Shown: positions 24,942 to 34,912, numbered from the stretch's first letter. The stretch is 64,000 bases of DNA from Oryzobacter telluris (GCF_043099285.1 NZ_CP170723.1:3914488-3978487), one strand, 5' to 3'. A program made the numbers and translations. The notes: generated from the letters alone by a model not told the origin.

Positions 24942-26543
24942 GTGGCGACCTCCGCGGGCCCGCGGGAGCGGCTCGACGAGGCGTTGCGCGCCAACAGCCC
25001 CGGGTCGTCGGTCGAGCACGTCGTCGTGGCCCTGCCCTCGTTCAGCATGGGCGAGACCCTGCTGTCGCACTACGCGCCGCGGCTCGCCGCGCTGGAGCAC
25101 CGGTACCTCCTCGCGTCCGTGCTGACCGGCCGCATCCCCGGCGCGCACTTCGTGCTCGTCACCAGCGGCGAGCCGGGCCCGGCGGTCCTCGACTACTACG
25201 CGCGGCTCGCTCGCCCCGACCGCCCGCACGAGGCCCGGCGGCGCCTGTCGTGCGTCGTCGTGCCCGACCCCTCCCCGCGCGGGGTGTCGGCCAAGCTGCT
25301 CGACCGCCCCGACCTCCTCGCCGGGCTGCGCGACCTGGTCGGTGGCCGCCCGGTCCTCGTCGAGCCCTGGAACGTCACGGCCGACGAGGTGGAGGTCGCC
25401 CGCGCCCTCGGCGCCCCGCTCAACGGCACCCACCCCGCCCTCTGGCCGCTCGGCTTCAAGAGCTCGGGGCGGCGCCTGTTCGTGGAGGCCGGGGTGCCGG
25501 TGCCGTGCGGGGTCGAGGACGTGCACGACGTGGTGGAGGTCGCCGCGGCGATCGCGTCGATGCGCCGGACCCGTCCCCACCTCGACCGCGTCGTGGTCAA
25601 GCAGGACAACAGCGGTGCGGGGGACGGCAACTGGGTCATGCCGACGCGCGACGGACAGGGTTGTCGGGTGCCACCGGAACGCCTGCGCACCGATGCCCTG
25701 GCCGACCTCCCCGACTGGTTCACCCGTGACCTCGCGGCCGGAGGTGTCGTCGAGGAGCTCGTCGCGGGGCAGCGGGTGACGAGCCCGAGCGCCCAGGTCG
25801 ACCTCCGACCGGATGGCGAGGTCCGCCTCCTCTCGACGCACGAGCAGGTGCTCGGCGGGGACAACGGCCAGGTGTTCACCGGCTGCCGGTTCCCAGCGGA
25901 CCCGGCGTACGCCGCGGTCGTCGGGCGCCACGCCCTCGCGGTGGCGCGCCGCGTCGCGCGCGAGGGTGCGCTGGGACGCGTGGCCGTCGACTTCGTGGCC
26001 GTCCGACGGCGGCGCACCTGGGCCGTGTACGGCCTCGAGCTCAACCTGCGCAAGGGCGGCACGACCCATCCCTTCGCGGCCCTTCGCCACCTCGTCCCCG
26101 GGTCGTACGACCCGGACCCCGGTCGCTGGGTGGCCGACGCCGACGGTCGGCCGCGGTGCTACCGCTCGAGCGACGCCGTCCTCGACGCGGCCTGGCTGGG
26201 CCTCGACCCCGCCCACGTCATCGAGGGGCTCGGTGCCGCGGGCCTGGCGTTCGACCACGCCACGGGCACGGGCATCGTGCTGCACTCCCTGTCCTCCCTC
26301 GCGGTCGACGGCCGGGTCGGCGTCACCGCCATCGGACGCAGCGTGGCGGAGGCCGAGGACCTGTTCGAGGCGCTCCCGGTGGCGGTCCACGGCCTCACCG
26401 CGCACGGCACCGCCGCCGGACCCATGGGCACGGCGGCGGCGGTGGGACGGCGTCACTCGAGCGAGAAGCCCTCGACGTCGACGTCACGCCAGCCACCCGA
26501 GCCGTTGACCGTGCGGTCGACGGCGGTGGCCCGCAGGACGTAG
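24942..26543 (+). CDS. PGM1-related ATP-grasp peptide ligase
   Basis: 533 aa. VVVALPSFSMGETLLSHYAPRLAALEHRYL opens the protein as in PGM1-related proteins. The ATP-grasp core has VVVKQDNSGAGDGNW (nucleotide loop), VVEELV, and ELNLRKGGTTHPF (metal and substrate loop). A C-terminal domain with GLAFDHATGTGIVLHSLSSL follows. In pheganomycin biosynthesis PGM1 joins a nonproteinogenic amino acid to a ribosomal peptide. No peptide precursor or other biosynthesis gene is visible here. GTG 24942 is favoured because TACGCT at 24930-24935 sits 6 nt before it (leaderless pattern); ATG 24906 is the alternative. The last 30 or so residues run antisense into the next gene. Confidence 0.85.
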   Translation: MATSAGPRERLDEALRANSPGSSVEHVVVALPSFSMGETLLSHYAPRLAALEHRYLLASVLTGRIPGAHFVLVTSGEPGPAVLDYYARLARPDRPHEARRRLSCVVVPDPSPRGVSAKLLDRPDLLAGLRDLVGGRPVLVEPWNVTADEVEVARALGAPLNGTHPALWPLGFKSSGRRLFVEAGVPVPCGVEDVHDVVEVAAAIASMRRTRPHLDRVVVKQDNSGAGDGNWVMPTRDGQGCRVPPERLRTDALADLPDWFTRDLAAGGVVEELVAGQRVTSPSAQVDLRPDGEVRLLSTHEQVLGGDNGQVFTGCRFPADPAYAAVVGRHALAVARRVAREGALGRVAVDFVAVRRRRTWAVYGLELNLRKGGTTHPFAALRHLVPGSYDPDPGRWVADADGRPRCYRSSDAVLDAAWLGLDPAHVIEGLGAAGLAFDHATGTGIVLHSLSSLAVDGRVGVTAIGRSVAEAEDLFEALPVAVHGLTAHGTAAGPMGTAAAVGRRHSSEKPSTSTSRQPPEPLTVRSTAVARRT

Positions 26544-28663
26544 CCGCACGCGAGCATGCCCGCGGTGTCGAACTCCCACGTGCCGGAGGTCCCACTGGTC
26601 GGGGCGGCCGGGTAGGCCGTCGCGCCCGTGATCGTCCAGCGCGGGTTCCCGCCGGGCGTCGTCGCCGAGTAGGCCGCACCCTCCACGGCGAGCCCGATGC
26701 TGTCGAAGTGCTCGTCGGTGGCGCTGAACGTGCCCGAGATGATCGCGCCGACGGGGAACTTCATGCACGACCCGGCCGGGATCGAGGGCTGGCCGGGCAT
26801 CCGGTAGCTCGTGATCTCGACGTCGACGTCGGGCTCGGCCTGGTCGAGGTACAGGCGGACGCGCTGGCGCGTGGTGCTGTCCGGGCAGGTGATGACCTGC
26901 GCCGCGTATTCGGTCCCGAACGGGTCCTTGCTGCGCAGCTCGACCTCCCACAGGCCGGTCCGCGGCCGCGACTCCCACGGGTAGAGCAGGTTCCCGACGA
27001 CCCGGCGCCAGCCGGTACCGGACGGGTCGGGGTCCTCGAGGTAGGTGAACCAGCCGCCGGCGTCGGCGACCTGGGTCACCGGGTACTGCGTCGGCGCCCC
27101 GCCGCCCACCGACTCCGTGACCGTCACGGTGAACGTGGTCCGCAGCTCCTCGGTCGCGAGAACCGCGCCGCCGGAACCGATCTGGCGCGCGATGAGCTTG
27201 TACTTCATCAGCGGCGAGGAGCGGTCGGGCGCACCGGGGATGAAGCCGGCGATGGAGATGCCGGCACCGAACGGGCGGGTGTGGCTCAGCGTCTTGCCGG
27301 TGGTCGGGTGGACCTGGCACACGGCGTAGCCGCTGACGCTCTCGAGCACCGGGGCCAGCGGGGTGACCGCACCCGAGGGCAGCTCGAAGGTGGCCTCCTC
27401 GCGGTTGCCCCAGGTGGGACGCCAGTCGGGGTCGCCGGGCGGCGGCGCCACCTGCCACGACAGGATCGCGCGCACCCTCGGCTGCACGGCACCGTCGGAG
27501 CACGCCTTGCGGTGCGCGTACGAGCCGAGCGGCTGGTACACCGAGAAGCGCAGGCCGTCATCGGGCACGGACTCGTCGTGGACGACGGTGGCCGTCGTGC
27601 CGACGTAGCTCCAGCCCGAGCCCCAGTCGACCCAGAACGCGACGTGCTCGGTGGACCCCGCGGAGCACGGGGACCCGTTGTACCCGAACGGCTTCTTCAC
27701 CGTGAAGACCCCGACGAGGGCATCCTCCACCGGGTCGTAGCCGACGCAGCCGAGCTCCTCGTAGGTCGTGTCGCCGTCGGTCTTGAACAGGTCGACGAAC
27801 AGGTCCTGGATCTTCAGGTCGATGCTCGCCGCGAGGGAGGTGAAGGCCGGCGACACCGGACCACCGTTCGGCGACGGCAGGGCCGCGGGCGAGAGCCCGC
27901 TGGCCTGCGCCTCGAGCAGGGCCGGGAGCGCGAACCGGTGTGCGGGCACCTTGGCCTGCGCGTAGGTCTTGGCCAGCTCGGGCAGGTCGGGCGTCGGCAC
28001 GGGCGTCAGGGTGACGGGCGTCGACAGGTCGATGGTCTGCGCGAGCACGCTCGTCAGCTTGATCGAGTCGACCTCGACGAGGTCGTGCCACGTCGGGTAC
28101 CGCCGGTTGCGCGGGCGCACCCGCACGTCGACGACGTTCCCCCAGGGCGGCGACCAGTTCGGCTGTCCCGCAGGCGGGGCCACGTTCCACGACAGGATCG
28201 CGCGCACGAGCGGCTGGTTCGGGATCCAGCACAGCGTGTGCCAGAACGGGGTCACGACGTTGACGGCGTGGTCGAGCGGGCGCGGGCCCGAGGTGTCGTG
28301 GACGGCGAACGAGTCGGTGCCCGCGTCGTTCCACGTGGCGCCGTCGTCGGTGGAGACGTAGAACCGCACGTGCTCGAGCGACCCCGCGGCACACAGTGGT
28401 CCCGAGTACCCGGTGTTGGCGTTGATCCGCACGACGGCGGTCAGCTGGTCCATCGAGGGTGTGAGGCCGACGCACGTCAGCCGCTCGAAGGTCGTGTTGC
28501 CCTCGACCTCCTTCAGGCCCTCGATGCCGAGCAGGTCGAAGGGCAGCTTCGCCCCCGCGACGGCGGTGAGGGCCAGCGTGTGGCGCCGGGCCCGCACGAG
28601 GCTCTCGGTCACCTGGACCTTGGGCTCCTTCTGTCCCAACGGTCTGCGTGGCTTGGTGGTCAT
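26453..28663 (-). CDS. Uncharacterised modular protein with an internal duplication
   Basis: 736 aa. Two related modules occupy residues about 56-183 and 298-427. Each has TTxxExLxCVG at the start, GYSG/GYNG-P-C-AGS-EHV in the middle, VHD, and RAILSW-VAPP-G-P-W-P-WGN at the end. A linker and a C-terminal half (430-736) with several beta-sandwich-like segments and Cys residues follow. No signal peptide is seen. ATG 28663 has GGAGGA upstream. The family is not recognised. Such Trp/Cys-rich repeated beta modules suggest binding or structural roles. It is convergent with the peptide ligase, overlapping it by 91 bp. Confidence 0.8.
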   Translation of the reverse strand: MTTKPRRPLGQKEPKVQVTESLVRARRHTLALTAVAGAKLPFDLLGIEGLKEVEGNTTFERLTCVGLTPSMDQLTAVVRINANTGYSGPLCAAGSLEHVRFYVSTDDGATWNDAGTDSFAVHDTSGPRPLDHAVNVVTPFWHTLCWIPNQPLVRAILSWNVAPPAGQPNWSPPWGNVVDVRVRPRNRRYPTWHDLVEVDSIKLTSVLAQTIDLSTPVTLTPVPTPDLPELAKTYAQAKVPAHRFALPALLEAQASGLSPAALPSPNGGPVSPAFTSLAASIDLKIQDLFVDLFKTDGDTTYEELGCVGYDPVEDALVGVFTVKKPFGYNGSPCSAGSTEHVAFWVDWGSGWSYVGTTATVVHDESVPDDGLRFSVYQPLGSYAHRKACSDGAVQPRVRAILSWQVAPPPGDPDWRPTWGNREEATFELPSGAVTPLAPVLESVSGYAVCQVHPTTGKTLSHTRPFGAGISIAGFIPGAPDRSSPLMKYKLIARQIGSGGAVLATEELRTTFTVTVTESVGGGAPTQYPVTQVADAGGWFTYLEDPDPSGTGWRRVVGNLLYPWESRPRTGLWEVELRSKDPFGTEYAAQVITCPDSTTRQRVRLYLDQAEPDVDVEITSYRMPGQPSIPAGSCMKFPVGAIISGTFSATDEHFDSIGLAVEGAAYSATTPGGNPRWTITGATAYPAAPTSGTSGTWEFDTAGMLACGYVLRATAVDRTVNGSGGWRDVDVEGFSLE

Positions 28664-28783
28664 GGCAGGGCTCCTCCCTGTTGGGGGGACCCCTGGCGAC
28701 ATCGGCCCCCCGGCTACCCACCTAGGAGGGGGTGGCGCGGGGCCGTGATACCCGGGCGGACGCGCGGAGGGTGTCGCCGCAGG

Positions 28784-29971
28784 TCAGCGCGAGACGAGCA
28801 TGGCGCGCGCCGCGGCGCGCAGGTCGCCGGTGCCGTCGGCGGCCACGGCGTCGCGCATCCGCTGGTAGCCGGCCCCGGCGCGCAGCATGTCCTCGATGCC
28901 GGCCAGCTCGCGCTCGCAGCCCAGCCGCCGGGCCGCCGGTGCCAGGCGGTCGAGCAGGTCGTGGAGGTCGTCGGTGACCAGGGCCTCGTTGCTCGCCGCG
29001 TCGGTGATGACGATCGCCTCGAGGCCGTAGCGGGCCGCCCGCCACTTGTTCTCCTGCACGTGCCACGGGGGCAGCGGCGGCGGGAGGGTGCCGTCATCGA
29101 GGCGGTCCTCGAGGTGGCGGACCAGGCAGTGGATGAGCGCGGCCACGGCGGCCACGTCCTCGACCCTCGACAGCCCGTCGCAGGCCCGGACCTCGATGGT
29201 GCCCAGCCGCATCGACGGCCGGATGTCCCAGCGCAGCTCGCTGGGGTCGGTGATGACCCCGGTGGTGAACATGTCGGCGAGGTAGGCCCGGTACTGCGCC
29301 CACGTCTCGAACTGGAAGGGCAGCCCGGCGGTCGGGAGCTGCTGGAAGAGCATCGTGCGGTTGCTCGCGTACCCCGTGTCCTCCCCCGACCAGTACGGCG
29401 ACGACGCGCACAGCGCCGTGAGGTGCGGGTGGTAGGTGAGCAGCGCGTTGACCAGCGGCCACACCTTCGCCGCCGAGCGCACCCCAACGTGCACGTGCAC
29501 CCCGAAGATCACCATCTGGCGGCCCCACCACTGGGTGCGGTCGATGAGCGTGGCGTACCGCTGCCCGTCGGTGACCTCCTGGTCGGCCCACCGCGCGAGC
29601 GGGTGCGACCCGCCCCCGTAGAGGTCGACGCCGAGGGTGTCGGCGGCGCGCCGCACGTGGTCGAGGCCGTCGGCGAGGTCGGCCGCGGCCTCGGCGGCGT
29701 TGGCGCACACCCCGGTCGTCAGCTCGACGGTGTTGGTGAGCAGCTCCTTGGTCACCGTCCCGCGCCGGGCCCGCCGCGCGTGACCCAGCGTGTCGGCCTC
29801 CTCGGTGAGGGCGAGCAGCTCCTTGGCCCGCGGCACGAGGTCGAGGGTCGTGGGGTCCACCAGGCCGAGCTCCCACTCCACCCCGAGGGTTCGCTCGCGC
29901 GACGGCGGGAAGGTGAGCGACTCCACGAGGGCCGCGACGTCGACCGGTCCGGTGCCCTCGGAGATGGTCAT
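28784..29971 (-). CDS. YbdK-type carboxylate-amine ligase (glutamate-cysteine ligase 2 family)
   Basis: 395 aa. It contains RTLGVEWELGLVDP, TKELLTNTVELTTG, the GGGSHPLARW loop, QMVIFGVHVHVG (metal-binding His pair), LCASSPYWSGEDTGYASNRTM, FETWAQY, and IRPSMRLGTIEVRACD. This is the full GCS2/YbdK signature. The family makes gamma-glutamyl-cysteine-like bonds with ATP, although actinobacteria mostly use mycothiol and the true substrate is often unknown. The ATG at 29971 is chosen. It lies downstream of the sterol-desaturase-like gene in the same direction. Confidence 0.92.
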   Translation of the reverse strand: MTISEGTGPVDVAALVESLTFPPSRERTLGVEWELGLVDPTTLDLVPRAKELLALTEEADTLGHARRARRGTVTKELLTNTVELTTGVCANAAEAAADLADGLDHVRRAADTLGVDLYGGGSHPLARWADQEVTDGQRYATLIDRTQWWGRQMVIFGVHVHVGVRSAAKVWPLVNALLTYHPHLTALCASSPYWSGEDTGYASNRTMLFQQLPTAGLPFQFETWAQYRAYLADMFTTGVITDPSELRWDIRPSMRLGTIEVRACDGLSRVEDVAAVAALIHCLVRHLEDRLDDGTLPPPLPPWHVQENKWRAARYGLEAIVITDAASNEALVTDDLHDLLDRLAPAARRLGCERELAGIEDMLRAGAGYQRMRDAVAADGTGDLRAAARAMLVSR

Positions 29972-30024
29972 GGCGTCCAGCGTAGTGGCGTCCGCACAGG
30001 TCAGACCGGGCGAGCGAGGCCGGC

Positions 30025-31215
<1,191 letters not shown>

Positions 31216-31254
31216 GGCGCATCGGCCTTTCGTCGGGGGCGGCGGTGCCCAGCA

Positions 31255-31272
31255 GGTTACCCGCGGGTAGCC
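31255..31272. promoter_or_regulatory. Palindromic operator candidate upstream of the sterol-desaturase-like gene
   Basis: GGTTACCCGCGGGTAGCC has a perfect TACCCGCGGGTA core. It resembles the site at 33184-33200 upstream of the first subtilase (common pattern GGTTACYCRCGGGTA). Confidence 0.5.
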
Positions 31273-31327
31273 CGATGGTGCGGCGAAGTGTGACGCAGCG
31301 AGCACGCCGGCCGGCCGCCTCCTCGCG

Positions 31328-31900
31328 TCAGCCCCGGGACCGCGGCCGGACCGGCCGCAGGCGCAGCACCTGCGCCGGCTCGCCCGGCAGGGCGGTGGAC
31401 ACCTCGGTCGCGAGGACGACGACGGCGTGCTCGCCCTCGCGCACCGGCAGCCGCGGGACGTGGTTGGGCACCTCGGCCGTGACGAGCACACCCCCGGCCG
31501 TCGTGGGGTCGAGCGCGCCCTCGGCGACCGGGGCGTCGAGGAGCCAGACCGTGGCGACGACCTCGCCCTCGGGCACGGCGTCGAACGAGCCGGGCCAGGG
31601 CTCGCGCAGGAGCAGGACGTCGTCGGAGTCGGTGAGCGTGGCGTTGGTGGCGTCGCGGTACCGCACCCACGCCGGCCCGGTGTAGAACGCGGTGCAGGCC
31701 GCCGTGCGGGCGTCGTCGCTGGGGAAGGAGCGCAGCCAGACGAAGCGGTCGCGGTCGGCGAGGTCCTCGTAGCGACCGTGCAGGCGCATGCCGGCCTCCA
31801 CCTGGGGGCCCACGAGCTCGCCCTCGAACAGGTCGACGAGGTCGTCGAGGCCGCCGGGCACCAGCGTGTACTGGCGCAGCTCGAACAGGTCGGTGCTCAT
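31328..31900 (-). CDS. NIPSNAP-family protein
   Basis: 190 aa. FELRQYTLVPGGLDDLVDLFEGELVGPQVEAGM opens a ferredoxin-like NIPSNAP fold. FVWLRSFPSDDARTAACTAFYTGPAW is also diagnostic. The role is unknown; members often lie near catabolic or stress genes. It follows the ArsR-type gene by 10 bp and probably shares its transcript. Confidence 0.88.
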   Translation of the reverse strand: MSTDLFELRQYTLVPGGLDDLVDLFEGELVGPQVEAGMRLHGRYEDLADRDRFVWLRSFPSDDARTAACTAFYTGPAWVRYRDATNATLTDSDDVLLLREPWPGSFDAVPEGEVVATVWLLDAPVAEGALDPTTAGGVLVTAEVPNHVPRLPVREGEHAVVVLATEVSTALPGEPAQVLRLRPVRPRSRG

Positions 31901-31910
31901 GGCGCGGACG

Positions 31911-32525
31911 CTACGGCCGCCCACCGACATCGGCCCCGTCCCCGCCGGGCACCTCGTCGTCACGCCCGGACGGCGGGAGCTGCGGGTACCCGGGGATGGG
32001 GTAGATCCCCACCGCCATCCCGTAGGTCGTGCCGCCGCTGCGCGGGAGGCGGTCGAACTCCTCCACGAGGTCGCGGATGCGGGTCCAGAACTCCTCGGCG
32101 CGCTCCTCGGGGATGCGGGCGTGCCGCAGGAAGGACCAGAGCCGCCGCTCGTCGTCGGCCGCCACCGACTCGGCCGCGGCGACCTCGAAGTCGTTCTGGT
32201 CGGTGGGCAGGTCGGCGCCGTCGACGGCGATCGTCACCGTGCGGGCCGCGCGCCCGTAGAAGCGCTCCTCCACCGCCCGGACCCGCCGGGTGCGGACGAC
32301 CTGGAGCAGCCCGGCGTCGTGGAGCACACCGACGTGGTGGGCGACGGTGCCCTTGGGCCGGCCGGTGGCCTGCGCGAGCTCGGCGACGGAGGCCGCCCGC
32401 TCGGTCAGCAGGCCGAGGATGGTCGTGCGCAGCGGGTGCGCGAGGGCGCGCACCTGAGCGGCCCGGGTCAGGACCAGGCGGTCGGCGAGGTCGTGGCCGG
32501 GCGGCGTGACCGGGTGGCGCTCCAT
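31911..32525 (-). CDS. ArsR-type winged-helix transcriptional regulator
   Basis: 204 aa. ALAHPLRTTILGLLTERAASVAELAQATGRPKGTVAHHVGVLHDAGLLQVVRTRRVRAVEERFY is written here as two parts of the HTH-20 motif (ATGRPKGTVAHHVGVLHDAG is the recognition region). No metal-binding Cys pair is seen, so it is probably not a metal sensor. It is divergent from the dienelactone hydrolase gene. A palindrome covers its own start codon (32521-32535), suggesting autorepression. Confidence 0.88.
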   Translation of the reverse strand: MERHPVTPPGHDLADRLVLTRAAQVRALAHPLRTTILGLLTERAASVAELAQATGRPKGTVAHHVGVLHDAGLLQVVRTRRVRAVEERFYGRAARTVTIAVDGADLPTDQNDFEVAAAESVAADDERRLWSFLRHARIPEERAEEFWTRIRDLVEEFDRLPRSGGTTYGMAVGIYPIPGYPQLPPSGRDDEVPGGDGADVGGRP

Positions 32526-32535
32526 CGAGGATGGA
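32521..32535. promoter_or_regulatory. Operator candidate over the ArsR start codon
   Basis: TCCATCGAGGATGGA is a perfect inverted repeat (TCCATC/GATGGA around GAG). It includes the arsR-type ATG (32523-32525). Confidence 0.6.
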
Positions 32536-32552
32536 GACTACAGTCACCGATC

Positions 32553-32562
32553 AATCGAGATT
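32553..32562. promoter_or_regulatory. Second operator candidate between the ArsR and hydrolase genes
   Basis: AATCGAGATT is an inverted repeat with the same central ATCGAG as the first site, 24 bp from the hydrolase start. It is flanked by two CGATCA direct repeats. Confidence 0.45.
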
Positions 32563-32585
32563 TCCCGATCATTGGAGCCGTCGTC

Positions 32586-33164
32586 ATGACCGAGGTCGTC
32601 CTCTTCCACCACGTCCAGGGGCTCACGCCCGGGGTGCACGCGCTCGCCGACGCCCTGCGCGGCGCCGGCCACACCGTCCACACCCCCGACTTCTTCGACG
32701 GCGCCACCTACGCCTCCATCGAGGAGGGGTTCGCGGCGGTACAGGCCAAGGGCGGCGGACCGGCGCGCGACGCGTGGGCCGACGCCGCCGTGGCCGACCT
32801 GCCCGACGAGGTCGTCTACGCCGGCATCTCGCTCGGCGTGATGTCGGCGCAGCGCCTGGCCCAGACCCGTCCCGGCGCGCTGGGGGCGGTCCTCCTCGAG
32901 GCCTTCGTGCCGCCGGAGGCCTTCGACACCCCGTGGCCGGCGGGCATCCCGCTGCAGGTGCACGGGATGGAGCGCGACCCCTTCTTCGGGCTCGAGGGCG
33001 ACCTCGACGCCGCCCGCGAGGCCGCCACGGCCTCCGGCGACATCGAGCTGTTCGTGTACCCGGGCGAGGTCCACCTCTTCACCGACTCCTCCCTCCCGAC
33101 CTTCGACGAGGGGGCCACCGCACAGGTCGTCGACCGGGTGCTGGGGCTGCTCGGACGGGTGTGA
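32586..33164 (+). CDS. Dienelactone-hydrolase-family protein
   Basis: 192 aa. It has an alpha/beta-hydrolase of DLH type: EVVLFHHVQGLTPGVHALADALRGAGHTVHTPDFFDG is the usual start (here noted as HHVQGLTPGV and TPDFFDG). VYAGISLGVMSAQRLA contains the nucleophile elbow, with Ser in place of Cys. HGMERDPFF and FVYPGEVHLFTDSS supply the Asp/His region. It is probably a cytoplasmic esterase or lactonase. It is divergent from, and likely controlled by, the ArsR-type regulator. Confidence 0.87.
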   Translation: MTEVVLFHHVQGLTPGVHALADALRGAGHTVHTPDFFDGATYASIEEGFAAVQAKGGGPARDAWADAAVADLPDEVVYAGISLGVMSAQRLAQTRPGALGAVLLEAFVPPEAFDTPWPAGIPLQVHGMERDPFFGLEGDLDAAREAATASGDIELFVYPGEVHLFTDSSLPTFDEGATAQVVDRVLGLLGRV

Positions 33165-33183
33165 CTCCCGCTGGTGCGCAACC

Positions 33184-33200
33184 GGTTACTCACGGGTAAT
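33184..33200. promoter_or_regulatory. Operator candidate in the first subtilase leader
   Basis: GGTTACTCACGGGTAAT contains TTAC/GTAA half-sites with a 6-bp spacer and matches the pattern at 31255-31272. It is about 170 bp upstream of the protease start. Confidence 0.45.
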
Positions 33201-33370
33201 GGCCCGTCTAGGGGGAGGTAAAGGTTCCTCCATAACCGTCCGGACCGGTGTCCCGAAAGCCCCGAGACCCCCGTGGAGCGACGTAAGTTCCCCTGTTCAT
33301 GACCCCCCGGCGGCCTCATCGACAGGGCCGGAACCGCATCCACACGCGACGGGGATGGAGGACGATTCAC

Positions 33371-34831
33371 GTGAGAACCACACCCACGGCGGCTCTCGGG
33401 GCCGCGGCCCTGGCCGCGCTCGTCGGCCTGATCAGCACCCCGGCGGCCAGCGCCCAGGACGGCCGCGCCGCGGTCTCCGCCCACCTCGCCGACACCCTCG
33501 GGGACCTCTCCGGCGCCGAGCGCGCCGTCGTCATGGTCCACGGGACCAGCCTGGCCAAGGCCCGCGACGCCGTCGCCGCCGCAGGCCTGACCAAGACCTT
33601 CAGCTTCGACAGGATCGGCGTCGTCGGCGCGGTCGGCACCGCCTCGCAGATCCAGGCCGTGCGCAGTGCGCCGGGCGTCACCTACGTCGAGGGCAACCAG
33701 CCGCTCTCCTTCTTCCAGGAGACCTCGAACACCGCGACCCGCGGCCTCGAGGCGACCCGCACCCTCACCGGCGCCGACGGCACCGCCCTCACCGGCACCG
33801 GCGTCAGCGTCGCGGTCATCGACTCCGGCGTCGACCCCACGCACCCCTACTTCAAGGAGCCCGACGGCTCGAGCGCCGTCGTCGCCAACCTCAAGACCGT
33901 GTGCGAGCCGCTCACCGAGTCGGTCTGCACCGTGCAGCGCCTCCCCGGCACCGTCGACACCGACACCGCCTCGGCCGGCGGCCACGGCACCCACGTCAAC
34001 GGCATCGTCGCGGGCAACCCGACGACCCTCACCGACGGCGGCAAGCTCCAGGGCGCGGCCCCGGGCGCGAAGCTCGTCTCCCTCTCCACCGGTGGCGGCC
34101 TGTTCATCATCGGCGCCGACGCCGCGCTGAACTGGGTCCTGGAGAACCACGCCGCTCCCTGTGGCGCGGGCGTCCCGGCGAGCACCTGCCCGCCGATCAA
34201 GGTCACGAACAACTCGTACGGCCCGTCCGGCGGCGGCGCGTTCGACCCGAACTCCGCCACGGTCAAGCTCCAGCGCGAGCTCGTCAAGGCCGGCGTCGTC
34301 ACGGTCTGGGCCAACGGCAACGACGGTGGCGACGGCTCGACGAGCCTGTCGAACCCGCCCGGCATGGACCCGACCCCCGGCATCCTCTCGGTTGCCTCGT
34401 ACTTCGACCAGGACACCGGCACCCGTGACGGCACCGTCTCCGACTTCAGCTCGCGCGGCAAGCGCGGCGACCAGTCGACCTACCCGGACATCTCGGCCCC
34501 CGGCGAGAACATCACCTCGTCGTGCCGCCTGTACCTGGCGATCTGCTCGACCGGCCTGGACCCCCGCAACGGCCCCGGCCCGCTCGACATCGGCACCTTC
34601 AATACGATCAGCGGCACCTCGATGGCCGCGCCGCACATCGCCGGCATCGTCGCCCAGCTGTTCCAGGCGAACCCGTCGGCGACCCCGGCGCAGGTCGAGA
34701 CCGCGCTGAAGCAGACCGCGTACAAGTACACCAACGGCGCCGCCTACGAGGCGGGCGCGCTCGGCACCACGTCGTTCGACAAGGGCTACGGCCTCGTCGA
34801 CATCGTCGCCGCGGCGAACGCGGTCCGCTGA
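33371..34831 (+). CDS. Secreted subtilisin-like serine protease (S8 family)
   Basis: 486 aa. It has a Sec signal peptide with AXA cleavage at ASA/QDG near residue 28. An inhibitor-I9-like propeptide follows (ERAVVMVHGTSLAKARDAVAAAG, ending VEGNQPLSF). The catalytic triad is Asp151 (VIDSGVD), His205 (GGHGTH) and Ser417 (SGTSMAAPH). The GTG at 33371 follows GGAGGA. The leader before it is about 200 bp long and non-coding. It is probably an extracellular degradative protease. A strong terminator hairpin follows the gene. Confidence 0.92.
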   Translation: MRTTPTAALGAAALAALVGLISTPAASAQDGRAAVSAHLADTLGDLSGAERAVVMVHGTSLAKARDAVAAAGLTKTFSFDRIGVVGAVGTASQIQAVRSAPGVTYVEGNQPLSFFQETSNTATRGLEATRTLTGADGTALTGTGVSVAVIDSGVDPTHPYFKEPDGSSAVVANLKTVCEPLTESVCTVQRLPGTVDTDTASAGGHGTHVNGIVAGNPTTLTDGGKLQGAAPGAKLVSLSTGGGLFIIGADAALNWVLENHAAPCGAGVPASTCPPIKVTNNSYGPSGGGAFDPNSATVKLQRELVKAGVVTVWANGNDGGDGSTSLSNPPGMDPTPGILSVASYFDQDTGTRDGTVSDFSSRGKRGDQSTYPDISAPGENITSSCRLYLAICSTGLDPRNGPGPLDIGTFNTISGTSMAAPHIAGIVAQLFQANPSATPAQVETALKQTAYKYTNGAAYEAGALGTTSFDKGYGLVDIVAAANAVR

Positions 34832-34878
34832 CCCACGAGAAGGCGCTGACGCGCTGACCCACCCCCGCGGACGAGAAC

Positions 34879-34912
34879 GACCGCCCGGTCTTCAAGGGAG
34901 GACCGGGCGGTC
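34879..34912. terminator. Intrinsic terminator hairpin after the first subtilase
   Basis: GACCGCCCGGTC (34879-34890) pairs with GACCGGGCGGTC (34901-34912), a perfect 12-bp stem with a 10-nt loop, extended by GAGAA/TTCTC. It is shared with the convergent dnaB. Confidence 0.8.

Noticed and set aside
24942..28663. RiPP or other natural-product cluster
   Set aside because: No precursor peptide, tailoring enzyme or exporter was recognised next to the ligase.
33165..33370. c-di-AMP or other riboswitch in the subtilase leader
   Set aside because: The leader is long, but I could not find the conserved core motifs. A covariance-model search would decide.
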